This document shows positions 10,801 through 19,335 of a stretch of DNA of 24,044 bases, in pieces. The stretch lies in assembly GCA_011800805.1 (NCBI GenBank), contig MPNW01000803.1:11615-35658 (forward strand), given 5' to 3'. Numbering within the stretch: the first letter of the stretch is position 1; each line of letters begins with the position of its first letter. The position numbers and the translations under genes are program-made. The DNA comes from Hirudo medicinalis. Lineage: Eukaryota; Annelida; Clitellata; Hirudinida; Hirudinidae. Under the pieces are notes generated by a model. The model saw only the letters and a list, made by a program, of their open reading frames with translations. It did not search any database and was not told the DNA's origin.

Positions 10801-12251
10801 CCCGTCCGAACTCAGAATGATGACTTGCCCCGTCCTTCCGTCCAGACCGTCGCTGACCACCTTCAAGGACTTGACCCTGCCTGATGTGCACGCACAAATG
10901 ACGTTAGCGACGTCGACATTAATCGTGCTCAATATTTTTTGTGTAATTTTCCCAATTAAATTAACAACGAGCGTCACCACAAAGTATTGGGATGACGCTC
11001 GACACCATGTCGGACGACATGGAGTGGAAAGGCGACGGTGACGATCGTAGGTATCAACATTCGATAAACCATCTCGGTCGTCTTAACTATAAAATATATC
11101 TTTATATCTACTATATATCTATATACCTAATATATCTATATACTATATATATATCTACTGTATATCTATATATCTAATATATCTATATACTATATATCTT
11201 TATATCTACTATATATCTATATATCTAATATATCTATATACTATATATATATATATATCTAATATAAAAATAAACTATCTTGATTGTGACATCACCGACC
11301 GAGGTCAAAGACGAACGACTCGCAGCTCGGACTGCTGGAAACGACGCTCGAAGATCTGGAAACCTCCTCGTTCGAAGGATGGTCGTCAGACTGGATCTGT
11401 AAAAAATTGAGGCCATGAAGTGCTCAGCGGTGAATTTCATTAACTCAATTAAAGTCTATTGCATGACTTTTTGAAATCGTTAAAGATTATTTGGACGTGC
11501 TCATCAATGGCAGACAAGCTTTTGATCTGGTGATCCATTTTTCACAGTGCCCAAATCTCAGGGGCAATGGTCGATAGTTCGACCGCTCCGTGCAAAATTC
11601 CTCACCTGTTTTTCGGGATGAATCGAAGGTTTCTCCATCGTTCCGGACGTCCCGAATTCTCGGAAGAATGACCAACATTTTTTCTCCATCGCCTCGCAGG
11701 ACGTCCACGACAGGACGAGGGTCTTGCCGAGGACCTGCAGAGATGAAAGTCATTTTTGGGCTCGTGCTCGAATCCATGATTTTGTTTATATTCGAATGTG
11801 ATGTATTGAGTCGATGTTCATATCTTGAAACCAATTCAGGACAATAAAATTCATGTAAACTTATGTGAAAACATATCCACTTGATTTTTAATACATACCA
11901 CATATTAAAAGATAATAATAATAAGAAGAAGAAGAAGAAAAAGAAGAATAAGAAGAAGAGGTGCTGTTGATGTGAATATGATGTTGTTATGTGTATGTTG
12001 CATGTAAATGCTAATCGTGCTATTTCCGTAAGCCCACTTCAGAAACTCACCTTGTCACTCCTCTTGCGGATGATCATGTAACCGCGGTTGTGGTCGGAGC
12101 AGTTCCCGATGTTCAAGGGCAGATGGATGCAGGCATTGCTCCTGTAGAAGACAATGTCATCCACACTTTTGCCACTTTTTTGACTGGATTGGTTCTCCAG
12201 CACCTTCGAAACCAGGTTACTGGCACGGCTTATGAAATCTGAAACCGGCAT
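6872..12251 (-). CDS. TBC1D16: TBC1 domain family member 16-like Rab GTPase-activating protein, 12 exons
   Basis: Exons: 12251-12051, 11734-11606, 11396-11296, 10876-10792, 10649-10530, 9925-9752, 9462-9314, 9011-8877, 8702-8516, 8246-8152, 7648-7420, 7039-6872. They total 1773 bp and 590 aa, all in phase, ending in TGA. The N-terminus resembles vertebrate TBC1D16 (SDFISRASNLVSKVLE, then HNRGYMIIRKRSDK-VLGKTLVLSW). A PH-like segment VKSLKVVSDGLDGRTGQVII follows. The TBC domain runs from about residue 275 to 500. The dual-finger residues are present: Arg345 in IARDVVRT and Gln381 in GYFQGMSD. The C-terminal WLLICFKRDFQ...IYGDDVV and the ECVGHPDGSDCPYW tail match TBC1D16 rather than TBC1D15/17. 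The protein stimulates GTP hydrolysis by Rab proteins (Rab4A and others in mammals). It is shorter than the about 767-aa human protein, mainly because the Ser-rich N-terminal half is reduced. The exon 4 donor is ambiguous. Confidence 0.92.
7690..7813. repeat. (TAA)n microsatellite, TBC1D16 intron 10
   Basis: AAT/TAA triplets with a pure run of about 47 bases at 7767-7813, plus imperfect flanks. Confidence 0.9.
8422..8498. repeat. (TAA)n microsatellite, TBC1D16 intron 9
   Basis: AAT triplets with few interruptions, ending about 17 bases from the exon 9 donor (8515-8514). Confidence 0.9.
9196..9292. repeat. (ATC/ACC)n microsatellite, TBC1D16 intron 7
   Basis: ATC, ATT and ACC triplets ending about 21 bases from the exon 7 donor at 9313. 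On the transcribed strand it is a GAT/GGT run. Confidence 0.9.
9658..9708. repeat. (ATC)n microsatellite, TBC1D16 intron 6
   Basis: ATC/ACC triplets about 43 bases downstream of the exon 6 donor on the transcribed strand. Confidence 0.85.
10138..10275. repeat. Compound ACA/ACG repeat with 32-38 bp period, TBC1D16 intron 5
   Basis: The block CAATGACGACGACAACAACA recurs at 10143, 10181 and 10213, separated by CAACATCAACA-type spacers that differ by one six-base ATCAAC unit. An ACA-rich tract precedes it from about 10008. Confidence 0.85.
10442..10503 (+). repeat. Dispersed repeat, copy A, with TTA microsatellite tail
   Basis: Begins GGCGCCTCTGACGCTATGCA and continues through a GGCGCATTATAAATTAACTA motif into a run of TTA triplets. 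It matches the sequence at 19336-19390 with about 3 substitutions over about 48 bases. GCGCC at the left can pair with GGCGC further right (17-base loop). A defined body plus microsatellite tail resembles the 3' end of a SINE or non-LTR element, but I do not recognise the family. It lies in TBC1D16 intron 5. Confidence 0.7.
11093..11269. repeat. AT-rich tandem repeat, TBC1D16 intron 3
   Basis: TATATCTA/ATATACTA blocks arranged in higher-order units of about 58-65 bases (for example CTACTATATATCTATATA recurring), ending about 26 bases from the exon 3 donor at 11295. Confidence 0.85.
11907..11960. repeat. (AAG/AAT)n microsatellite, TBC1D16 intron 1
   Basis: Plus strand purine-rich AAG/AAT triplets; on the transcribed strand a CTT polypyrimidine run. 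Confidence 0.85.
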
Positions 12252-13111
12252 GTCTTTCTTGGCTGTTGTGAGTTGATTGAAAATTTATTAGAGGGATTTC
12301 TAGTTACGATGTAATAAGAGTGATGACTTAGTTGTAATGAGAATAAACATTCAAAATAAGCAATATGCAAACTATATATATGGAATTATTACCGTTAACC
12401 ATAAATACCTCTTTACCTGTTAACACCACACTTCTAACATAGCTCAAAATTTAAAGCATAAATCCGAACGAGGCGGTCCGAACCTCCATTTGCCAAGCAC
12501 TCCGCACGATATTTTGAAAGCATGAAAGGTTTAAAAATAGACTTCGGTATAAATGAGAGTTTTAGCGCAGCTTACAGATAATTTAATGCACATAATAATT
12601 TGTCCAATCTTACTCTGTTTTCTTTGTTTTTATAAAAAATCAGATTCAATCAGAAGGTACCGTATTTTCGTCCCGAAGATGCTAATAAATTATATGTCTG
12701 TTAAAAGAGCATTAAAAATGTAAAACTTTAAAAACTTTTATTGAGTTAGCATCGTGTTTTTTGATAGCTCCAAGCCGTAACTGAAATTAACCATTGCACA
12801 GTCATGTGTCCTTTCGCCAATTTACCTTACCTTCCAACTATTGCCTAAGTCGAAAAATATTCTTACTAGGAATGAGGTGAATATAAGTCTTGAGTCGTGC
12901 TTTAGAAGCTTAAGTCATATTTTTGAGCCACTTTCGTACTTTAAAAATGTAGTCGACATCGACATTAAGGGGCCTGCTTCAAAACAAAACAATCGAAACT
13001 CATGAGGGTCTTGTGACGACTCACCTGACAGAACCAAGCGATATTTCAAGACTATAAAAGTGACAACGACGCGGACATCGAACATGAACACAAAGACTAA
13101 AAAATAAACCT
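12252..13111. other. TBC1D16 5' flank, no gene seen
   Basis: AT-rich sequence. The TBC1D16 5'UTR and promoter should lie near 12252-12600, but no core promoter motif stands out. No conserved reading frame recognised. Confidence 0.55.
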
Positions 13112-13450
13112 TTACTTTATTTCAAACATCGATAAACGGCCGCCGCATAAATATGAGCAACCAATGCAATCGGAATGTAAACATTGTCGGCCCCTCAACG
13201 TGTCTGACCCTGAACAGTCAGGGTAGGCATAGCGACTAGGGGATCTTTCATCTCCACGGGTATTTGCGCCACGATCAACCATTGGAGGGTAGTCGGGAGG
13301 TGTACTGTGGTCGACCCGCGCGGACATTTATGAATTACATAATTACAAATTACTAGCAGACACTCAGCAATTACTTCCCAAGGAAGGCTTTGAACTCGCA
13401 CACGAGGAACGACGAGCGGAGGTATTAACCACTACACTACTTAAGGTCGC
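13112..13450 (-). mobile_element. tRNA-derived SINE-like element
   Basis: On the minus strand a tRNA-like head contains a good A box (TAGTGTAGTGG, 13439-13429, followed by TTAATAC). About 32 bases on is a B-box-like GAGTTCAAAGCC (13397-13386), the pol III promoter layout of tRNA-derived SINEs. The downstream body runs about 250 bases and ends near an A-rich GAAATAAAGTAAAGG. The tRNA cloverleaf is degenerate, so it is not an active tRNA gene. No clear target-site duplication was found, so the ends are approximate. A block at 13250-13309 is similar to the tandem units at 15.1-16.0 kb. Confidence 0.65.
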
Positions 13451-14175
13451 CTGTACAGTGTGCGTTTCGCGACTATGCTGATTTCCTCATCGTGTATTGG
13501 CCATTACATAAAAGCAGCGTGATGTCGCCAATATATCATAGAAAAAGCAATGTATTATACAAAAGCAGTAGTAGTGATAGTAATATTTTATTGATGTCTT
13601 CGGCTTAACTCGAAGAGTTATCACAGCTATGTATTGTTGCCAATACAAAATGACTGCGCAAATAACGTAGCGCAACTTTAGGTGAACAACCCTTGATCCA
13701 AATGACGTACAGATGAAAATCTTTGTTTTGGTTTAGGGCGACACTTCATATCTCAATCATTACTTCTGTCAAAAGTACGTCACGAGTTTGAATTTTTGTC
13801 TCTGGATGATATCACTTTTCTGTTTGAGCTTTTTGTAGCATACAATACAGGTTCTGGAACAAGGCATGGAAAATTAAGGTCTTAAGCAACTAGGTTCAGC
13901 CAGTGGTTTCAGGAAATTAAATTCAATGGATAAGATTAAACAACTCTAAGTGTTAAGATCCCAAGAGATTTGTTGATGCAAACAAGGCCTGCCTTGCCTT
14001 GTATTAACTGAAACATAATTCAACCCACAAATCCTAGCAACAAAACCGACATCTGGAAAATCTTGTCAAGTCCAAAATAAAAATCTCTCTGATAATCATT
14101 TCCGTGACGATTACACATCCAGCTTCAAATCAGTCTTATGTAAAATCAAAGATACACACTTCCCTCGATGGAGAA
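13451..14175. other. Intergenic, nothing recognised
   Basis: AT-rich sequence with no open frame of note, no tandem structure and no family resemblance on either strand. Confidence 0.5.
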
Positions 14176-14310
14176 TTTTTTTTTTTTTTTTTAGTTTTTG
14201 AATTTTTTATTGATTTAAACTAACAAGCTGTTATTTACAAGGCAAAAGCATTAAAGCAAATTCAAATAAACTCAAAGGGCAGCGTTAAGGAAGCGCACGC
14301 TTCCGCTATC
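14176..14310 (-). mobile_element. Retroposon-like 3' end with AATAAA and A-tract
   Basis: The plus strand has 17 consecutive T (14176-14192); on the minus strand this is an A-tract. An AATAAA lies 13 bases upstream (14211-14206), as in a reverse-transcribed polyadenylated RNA. About 75 bases further upstream is a perfect hairpin, GGAAGCG-TG-CGCTTCC on the minus strand (14304-14289), a kind of structure seen near some LINE/SINE 3' ends. The upstream (higher coordinate) extent and any coding content are not recognisable. Confidence 0.45.
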
Positions 14311-14557
14311 AGACTGATCCAAATAAATCATTATATACAGTAAGCTTTTACAAAGAGTAAATTACAATCAATTTGAGAGCAAAGTTTGGCATTACGAGAC
14401 GAGTTTTGCTTGGGAAGGTCCAGTAACTTTTAAATTAAGTAATAGTTGAAAATTATGGAATAATTTGAAGCCATTTATCCCATTCATTTGTAGTTGCCTC
14501 TATGTACATGCCAAAGAAGCGCTGACTACATTAGGTCAGGCAACATTTGTTATCCAA

Positions 14558-14596
14558 GGTCGACCACTAAATTGGTCACCAGGAGCTGATCTGTGG
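14558..14596 (+). repeat. Diverged single copy of the array core
   Basis: GGTCGACCACTAAATTGGTC followed by ACCAGGAGCTG and CTGTGG parallels the unit segment at about 15864-15902 (GGTCAGCCACTACAAAGGTT, then GCCAGGAGCTG and CTGTGT). It appears to be an old isolated relative of the tandem unit. Confidence 0.5.
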
Positions 14597-15095
14597 TTTG
14601 CAATTAATCTCATGGCATAAAATTAATCAATGGCAGGAAATTCAAAATGAGGCATAAGGAAAGCCAAGGACTACTTTGTCCTTAGGCACAACACATCTTG
14701 CTATTAAATTTTACTTAATATCACTCATAACCAAACAAACTTCTAGACACAAGGTAGCAAGACAAAAAAACCAAAAGCAGGCCTACGGTCAACATTTGAT
14801 CTCTAAGAATTAATGAAGAAATCATACTTGCTTCATCCCAACTGAATTGAAATTAAACAAAATAGGAAAGGGTTGAAGAGAAACTCAAAATATTGTAAAT
14901 ACCTTTGATGGATGTTCCCTACATTTTGAGTTAAGGTGATCTGACTAAATACTGACTGAGACATCTTATTATACCACTAAACCTTTGTATTACTACCTCT
15001 TTGGGCAAATGGGCTCATATAAAAGAAATTTTTGCTGAGTGGTGTAATGGTCTCAATTGATAGTTGAATTTGTGATTGGATATAAAATTTGTTGT

Positions 15096-16000
15096 ATAAG
15101 CCAGGTACTGAAATGTTCATAATAAACTTATCAGATTGGCCTTACATTCCTTCTTTGCAGGACATTACAAAAGAAGCCAGTAGCTGGATTACATACAATT
15201 CAATGAGCAACTGTAGGATAGACCAGGTACTGGTTTGTCCTAAAAAGGAAAACCAGTGTTTTGTCTTCCATCAATATCCACAGACTAAACGCCATGGTCA
15301 ACCATTGGAAGGCAGCCAGGAGCTGGGCTGTGTTCAACATACACAAGATTGTAATCTAAATGTTGGATCAACTAGGTACTGCTATGTCCATGACAGATCA
15401 TAGCAGTGTTTTGTTGTCCGCTAATCTCCACAGATTAAACGCCATGATCAACCATGGAGGTTGTCAGGAGCTGGGCTGTGTTAGTCATCCAAAATGTTGT
15501 AGGAACAACCAGGTACTGAAATACTCATAGTAGAGCACAACAGTGTTTTGTTGTCCGCTAATCTCCACAGATTAAACGCCATGAACAACCATGGAGGTTG
15601 TCAGGAGCTGGGCTGTGTTTGACAAACACAAGATTGTGATCTAAATGTTGGATCAACTAGGTACTGCTATGTCCACAATAGAACATAGCAGTGTTTTGTT
15701 GTCCGCTAATCTCCACAGATTAAACGCCATGATCAACCATGGAGGCAGTCAGGAGCTGGGCTGTGTTTCCTAAAATATATTGTAGGAACAACCAGGTACT
15801 GAAATACTCACAAGAGCACAACAGTGTTTTGTCGTCCATTAATATCCACAGATTAAACGCCATGGTCAGCCACTACAAAGGTTGCCAGGAGCTGGGCTGT
15901 GTTAGTCATCCAAAATGTTGTAGGAACAACCAGGTACTGAAATACTCACAAGAGCACAACAGTGTTTTGTCGTCCTCTAATCTCCACAGATTAAACGCAA
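15096..16000 (+). repeat. Tandem array of about 135-150 bp units with A/B unit types and internal hairpins
   Basis: Units share AGGTACTG, then CAGTGTTTTGT, then TCTCCACAGATTAAACGCCA, then CAGGAGCTGGGCTGTGTT. The AAACGCCATG landmark recurs at about 15291, 15441, 15578, 15726 and 15859, with a variant at 15997, giving spacings of 150, 137, 148, 133 and 138. Long units (type A) contain ACACAAGATTG and ATGTTGGATCAACTAGG. Short units (type B) contain AATGTTGTAGGAACAACC. The order is A-B-A-B-B, preceded by a more diverged unit from about 15096. Two type A units carry perfect arms ACTGCTATG...CATAGCAGT (15378-15386 with 15399-15407; 15663-15671 with 15684-15692). The earlier unit has ACTGGTTT...AAACCAGT (15229-15236 with 15250-15257). 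Open frames crossing it are short and not shared by all units. Confidence 0.9.
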
Positions 16001-16667
16001 TTGTAAAGTCAAATACTAAAAATTAAAAAGACTAGAAAAGAAGATTGAGACGAGAGCTCAAAGCCGACCCATTGCCACGCTAAAATGAACGATCATCAAC
16101 CGGAACTTGACGAAGCTCGTAAAAATACCCAAGATATTATAATTTAATAAATTCACAAAGCTTTATTTAAGTGTAAAAAGTATTTGTTTATAATTATTTT
16201 TGAAATAAATATATGCGATTTTATTTTAAAATATTGTCGATAAACTGTAAAATAAAGTAATTTAATAGTAAAAATATGTCCGCATGTCATCTTGTTAAAA
16301 ACATTTTAATGAAAATAAATTTTATATAATAATTGTTAAACAAAAAAAACAAACTTATTTACTATTTCATCATTAGCGGCAAGCATTTCAATATCTACAT
16401 GCCCTTACGTTCAGCATCCCGAGAAAATCGAATCGCCCAATCAGAAGATGCATGAATATTAATTACTAATAAAATTAATTAATGATGACAGTCAAATTTA
16501 TTAAACATTACTTAATTAAAACAAAATAAAAACAACAAACAAAATATGAAGTATAAATTTACATTACATTACATACAGACATGTATTGCTTCTTAGAATT
16601 GATTAGTTGGAAGTGTTGTCACTTGGGTTGTCGCGGTTAACATAAAAATGGGATCTCCCTTCTGTTC
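16001..16667. other. AT-rich spacer, nothing recognised
   Basis: Very AT-rich sequence with A and T homopolymers and short ATTAAT palindromes (about 16440-16490). No gene or tandem repeat recognised. Confidence 0.55.
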
Positions 16668-16876
16668 TGTATCATCTGAAAAAAGCCTTTCAGTTGCATT
16701 AGTGCATCGCGCAAGCATTACAGGCTGAAACATCCAGGTATGGAGCAACCTTCTAAAAAGCGTGGAAGACCAATTAAGGATGTAGTTATTAAGAAGGACG
16801 AAAAGTGCAGTCAGTGTTTGAAAGCATTTGACAACTCCGGGCAGGAAAGGTTCATGAGACAATAGTCCATGGCAAA
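16668..16876 (+). pseudogene. Broken C2H2 zinc finger / AT-hook gene remnant
   Basis: The plus strand encodes a finger of exact C2H2 spacing, with Cys at 16668 and its second Cys codon now TGA at 16677. It continues KKPFSCISASRKHYRLKH (His codons at 16716 and 16731). A linker with an AT-hook (KKRGRP at about 16755-16772) follows. A second finger starts KCSQCLKAFDNSGQ (Cys at 16806 and 16815); its two His (16853, 16868; VHETIVHGK) are in the next frame, so a one-base indel lies near 16845. The hydrophobic Leu positions are also lost. A stop plus a frameshift indicate decay. The parent gene or transposon is not identified. The minus-strand open frame over the same bases is a shadow. Confidence 0.6.
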
Positions 16877-17369
16877 AGTGCAAACACTTTTTTTTTCCAA
16901 ACGTTGATGGTATGGAGCTTCAAGATTGATTTGTTCAATGGAAATGGAGGTACACGTTAAAATTATGTGTTGACATTATCGTACGTTTACATTTTATAGA
17001 TTTTTTGGCTAAAAATCCTGGAAGACAGGACTATGTGTAGGTTTATAAAAGTAAGAGCGAGCCAAAAGAGGGAGGATTTTGAATCCCTGGTGCCTTCTGC
17101 TATAGCAACAAAGTTGATGGGGACACAATGACAGTCTTTCTGAACATGTGCAAAGAAGCTTTTGGCATCCAATAATCAATGCCATCCTTAAGACAGACGA
17201 CACAGAGGTCTATCATAAAGTTTGGACCAATGTCATGGGACCTCTGGCAGCTGAAAGCGACTCGGGGCTAAACCTTTAAGCAAGCCTTGGACGGTGACGT
17301 ATATTATGCTATATGCGGGAAGACTCCATGAACAAGATTACGCAAATAAAAGCTAGTGTACAAATAACA
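16877..17369. other. PPIL2 downstream flank, possible further coding remnant
   Basis: No intact gene. The plus strand around 17100-17280 reads in part like degraded protein-coding sequence (short frames such as SFWHPIINAILKTDDTE), perhaps from the same element as the zinc-finger remnant, but stops interrupt it and no family is recognised. Confidence 0.3.
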
Positions 17370-17375
17370 TTTATT
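17370..17375 (-). terminator. PPIL2 polyadenylation signal AATAAA
   Basis: Minus-strand AATAAA about 113 bases past the PPIL2 stop codon, followed by T/GT-rich sequence (TGTTATTTGTAC). No genomic A-tract follows it. Confidence 0.6.
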
Positions 17376-17487
17376 GGGTTTAACATTGCTTACAAGCGTA
17401 ATATTTTCATAATTCAAATCAGATTAAAAACTTAGACAATAGTATTAATATTTAAAAATGAATAAGCTTTTATCGGTGGAAAATACT

Positions 17488-19020
17488 TCACCATTTGCTG
17501 AAGTCAAATTCTTTGCATGCTTTGAGTTTCTTCTTGATTGTAGTTTCAGATTCCATGCCTTCCAATTCTCTGAAATTACGCTTCGAGGTTAATATACTGA
17601 AGCGTCCTTCTGTCTTTTGGTTTTCTTTGTTAACATTGGCAAGTTGAACTGTCGGCTTTTCAACTATCACCGAATTTTTAGACCTCTCCTCAGCCAAGAT
17701 TTTATCAGCCTCTTCGTAAGGATTGGTAAACACGTTACATTTAAGGATCTTTATGTCCTCTACCGGCTTGTCTTTGGAATTCGTTTTGACAGCCTCCATT
17801 TGAGTCAAGACTTCCATGCCGCCGACAACACGTCCAAAGACCGTGTGCTTATTGTCGAGGTGCTTAGCCGAGCGGTAAGTTATGAAGAACTGCGACTTAT
17901 TCGTGTTCTGCCCGGAGTTGGCCATACTTAGAATGCCTCTGCCAGAGTGAGTGAGATTGGACTTGAATTCGTCCTTGAAAGGAGCTCCCCATATGGATTG
18001 ACCACCTCGGCCCGTGCCCTCTGGATCACCGCCCTGGATCATGAAGTGCTTTATGGAGCGATGGAAGATCGTGCCCTCATAGTAACCGCTCAGGCAATGC
18101 TGGACGAAGTTCTCGCAGGTTTTTGGCACGACATCAGCGTGCAACTCGACGTTCAAGCTTCCGAGCGAGGTAACAATCTGAACATAGGCCTTGGTCTTCA
18201 CTCGCTTGTATCTCAGGATGTCTTCGTCGACTATGCCGGCCTCGAAATGAGTCACTGGATCAAGAATTGTGGAGGTGAACGAGGCCGAGACCTTGCCGGT
18301 GGAAAAGTGGGCCGCGTTGACACTGTCGGCCTTCTTAACGATCTCCTCGGCTTTCTGAAGCGGTTTGAAGGTCTTGTTGAGTTCCTCCAAGATCTGCTTG
18401 GTCTCATTGGTCACGTGGTTCAAAATGTTTTTTGAGTCGTTCGACTTGAGTTCATCCTCGTCGTCTAGGAGTCTGAGCTTCTTCCGAAAGTGTTCGAAGT
18501 TGGCGAAGTTGAACTTTTCCAGGTCGGACGGATCCTGGATTGTTATGATGTCTTTCCGGGTGAATTCCTGGTCGCTAATCAGATCTTTCCAGTTGCGGGT
18601 CTTGATGTTGAGCATGTCGACCGCGTCAAAGCTGAACACGTTGCCCGATGTCTTGACGGCCACGATGTGCGTGTTCTCGTTAAAGACTTTGAACGTGACT
18701 GGGCAGTGGTATTGGCCGCTGTTATTCTTGAAGAAGTTAAGCTTCGTCAGGTTTTTAAACAAAAGTTTATCGCCGGTTATCGGGTTCATGCCGTACTGCT
18801 TCAAGAACTTGATGATGTTTTCGCATTCAAAGACGTGCCCCTTGTCTGTGCAGAAAGGGTTTTCGAATGGTTGAAGGCTCAGGCTGCAACAACTGAACGG
18901 TAGCCGTCGGAATTTGGCATTTGCTCCGATGCCCGAGGCGCGTTTCTTGCCGCCGTACTGCTGGCTCCATTCTGTCGTGGTGAGGTAAAGTTTATCTTTT
19001 TGGTGCTGCTTCTTGCCCAT
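17488..19020 (-). CDS. PPIL2: Peptidyl-prolyl isomerase-like 2 (U-box cyclophilin, Cyp60), single exon
   Basis: One uninterrupted 510-codon frame ending in TGA. The start is set at MGKKQHQKDKLYLT, matching the conserved family start MGKxQHQKDK; an in-frame Met seven codons upstream is less likely. An atypical U-box lies at about residues 40-105 (FRRLPFSCCSLSLQPFENPF to KLLFKNLTKLNF). The middle region NAAHFSTGKVSASFTST is a family hallmark. The cyclophilin domain is about 278-430, with catalytic FHRSIKHFMIQGGDP, GRGILSMANSG and SQFFITY. The C-terminus is a Lys-rich tail ending DFSKW. The Trp that confers cyclosporin binding in CypA is His here (AKHLDNKHTVFG). The protein is nuclear and associated with the spliceosome and ubiquitin transfer. 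Human PPIL2 has many introns and this copy has none in the CDS. A TAG acceptor-like site 4 bases before the ATG would allow a 5'UTR intron. Confidence 0.95.
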   Translation of the reverse strand: MGKKQHQKDKLYLTTTEWSQQYGGKKRASGIGANAKFRRLPFSCCSLSLQPFENPFCTDKGHVFECENIIKFLKQYGMNPITGDKLLFKNLTKLNFFKNNSGQYHCPVTFKVFNENTHIVAVKTSGNVFSFDAVDMLNIKTRNWKDLISDQEFTRKDIITIQDPSDLEKFNFANFEHFRKKLRLLDDEDELKSNDSKNILNHVTNETKQILEELNKTFKPLQKAEEIVKKADSVNAAHFSTGKVSASFTSTILDPVTHFEAGIVDEDILRYKRVKTKAYVQIVTSLGSLNVELHADVVPKTCENFVQHCLSGYYEGTIFHRSIKHFMIQGGDPEGTGRGGQSIWGAPFKDEFKSNLTHSGRGILSMANSGQNTNKSQFFITYRSAKHLDNKHTVFGRVVGGMEVLTQMEAVKTNSKDKPVEDIKILKCNVFTNPYEEADKILAEERSKNSVIVEKPTVQLANVNKENQKTEGRFSILTSKRNFRELEGMESETTIKKKLKACKEFDFSKW

Positions 19021-19335
19021 GATCCTAGAAGATGTTTTCAACGAGTTAATAAATCAATTGATTTCTGCTCCTATTGGTTTTTATGCGGGATTATTAGATC
19101 CATTTCGGAACGATCTGTCGATCGACGTCATTTTCGAAAGACGCTGAATAGTTCGGATCAATAAATTAACTATAACTGGACATCGGGTAATAAAACTCCC
19201 GCGATGTGTAAAGCGTTCATTTATTCAGTCGAAAAGAAAGAAGCTAAGAATTAATTTTAATATTTGATAGAATAAACCCAGCAAAATATAAATACAGTAA
19301 TAAAGCAATAAATCGGATTTTCTATAAAAATTCTT

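Noticed and set aside
13375..13450. Functional tRNA gene
   Set aside because: A and B boxes are present but the acceptor, anticodon and T stems do not pair; better explained as a SINE head.
15096..16000. Possible CRISPR array
   Set aside because: Units are about 135-150 bp with variable interiors, the genome is eukaryotic and there are no cas genes; it is satellite DNA.
15739..16026. 95-codon plus-strand frame with internal repeats
   Set aside because: Translation of the satellite; the frame is broken in other units and unit lengths are not multiples of three.
16593..16883. 96-codon minus-strand frame
   Set aside because: Antisense to the zinc-finger remnant, whose C2H2 spacing on the plus strand is the better explanation.
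17947..18903. Three long plus-strand frames (137-169 codons)
   Set aside because: All are antisense to the conserved PPIL2 CDS.
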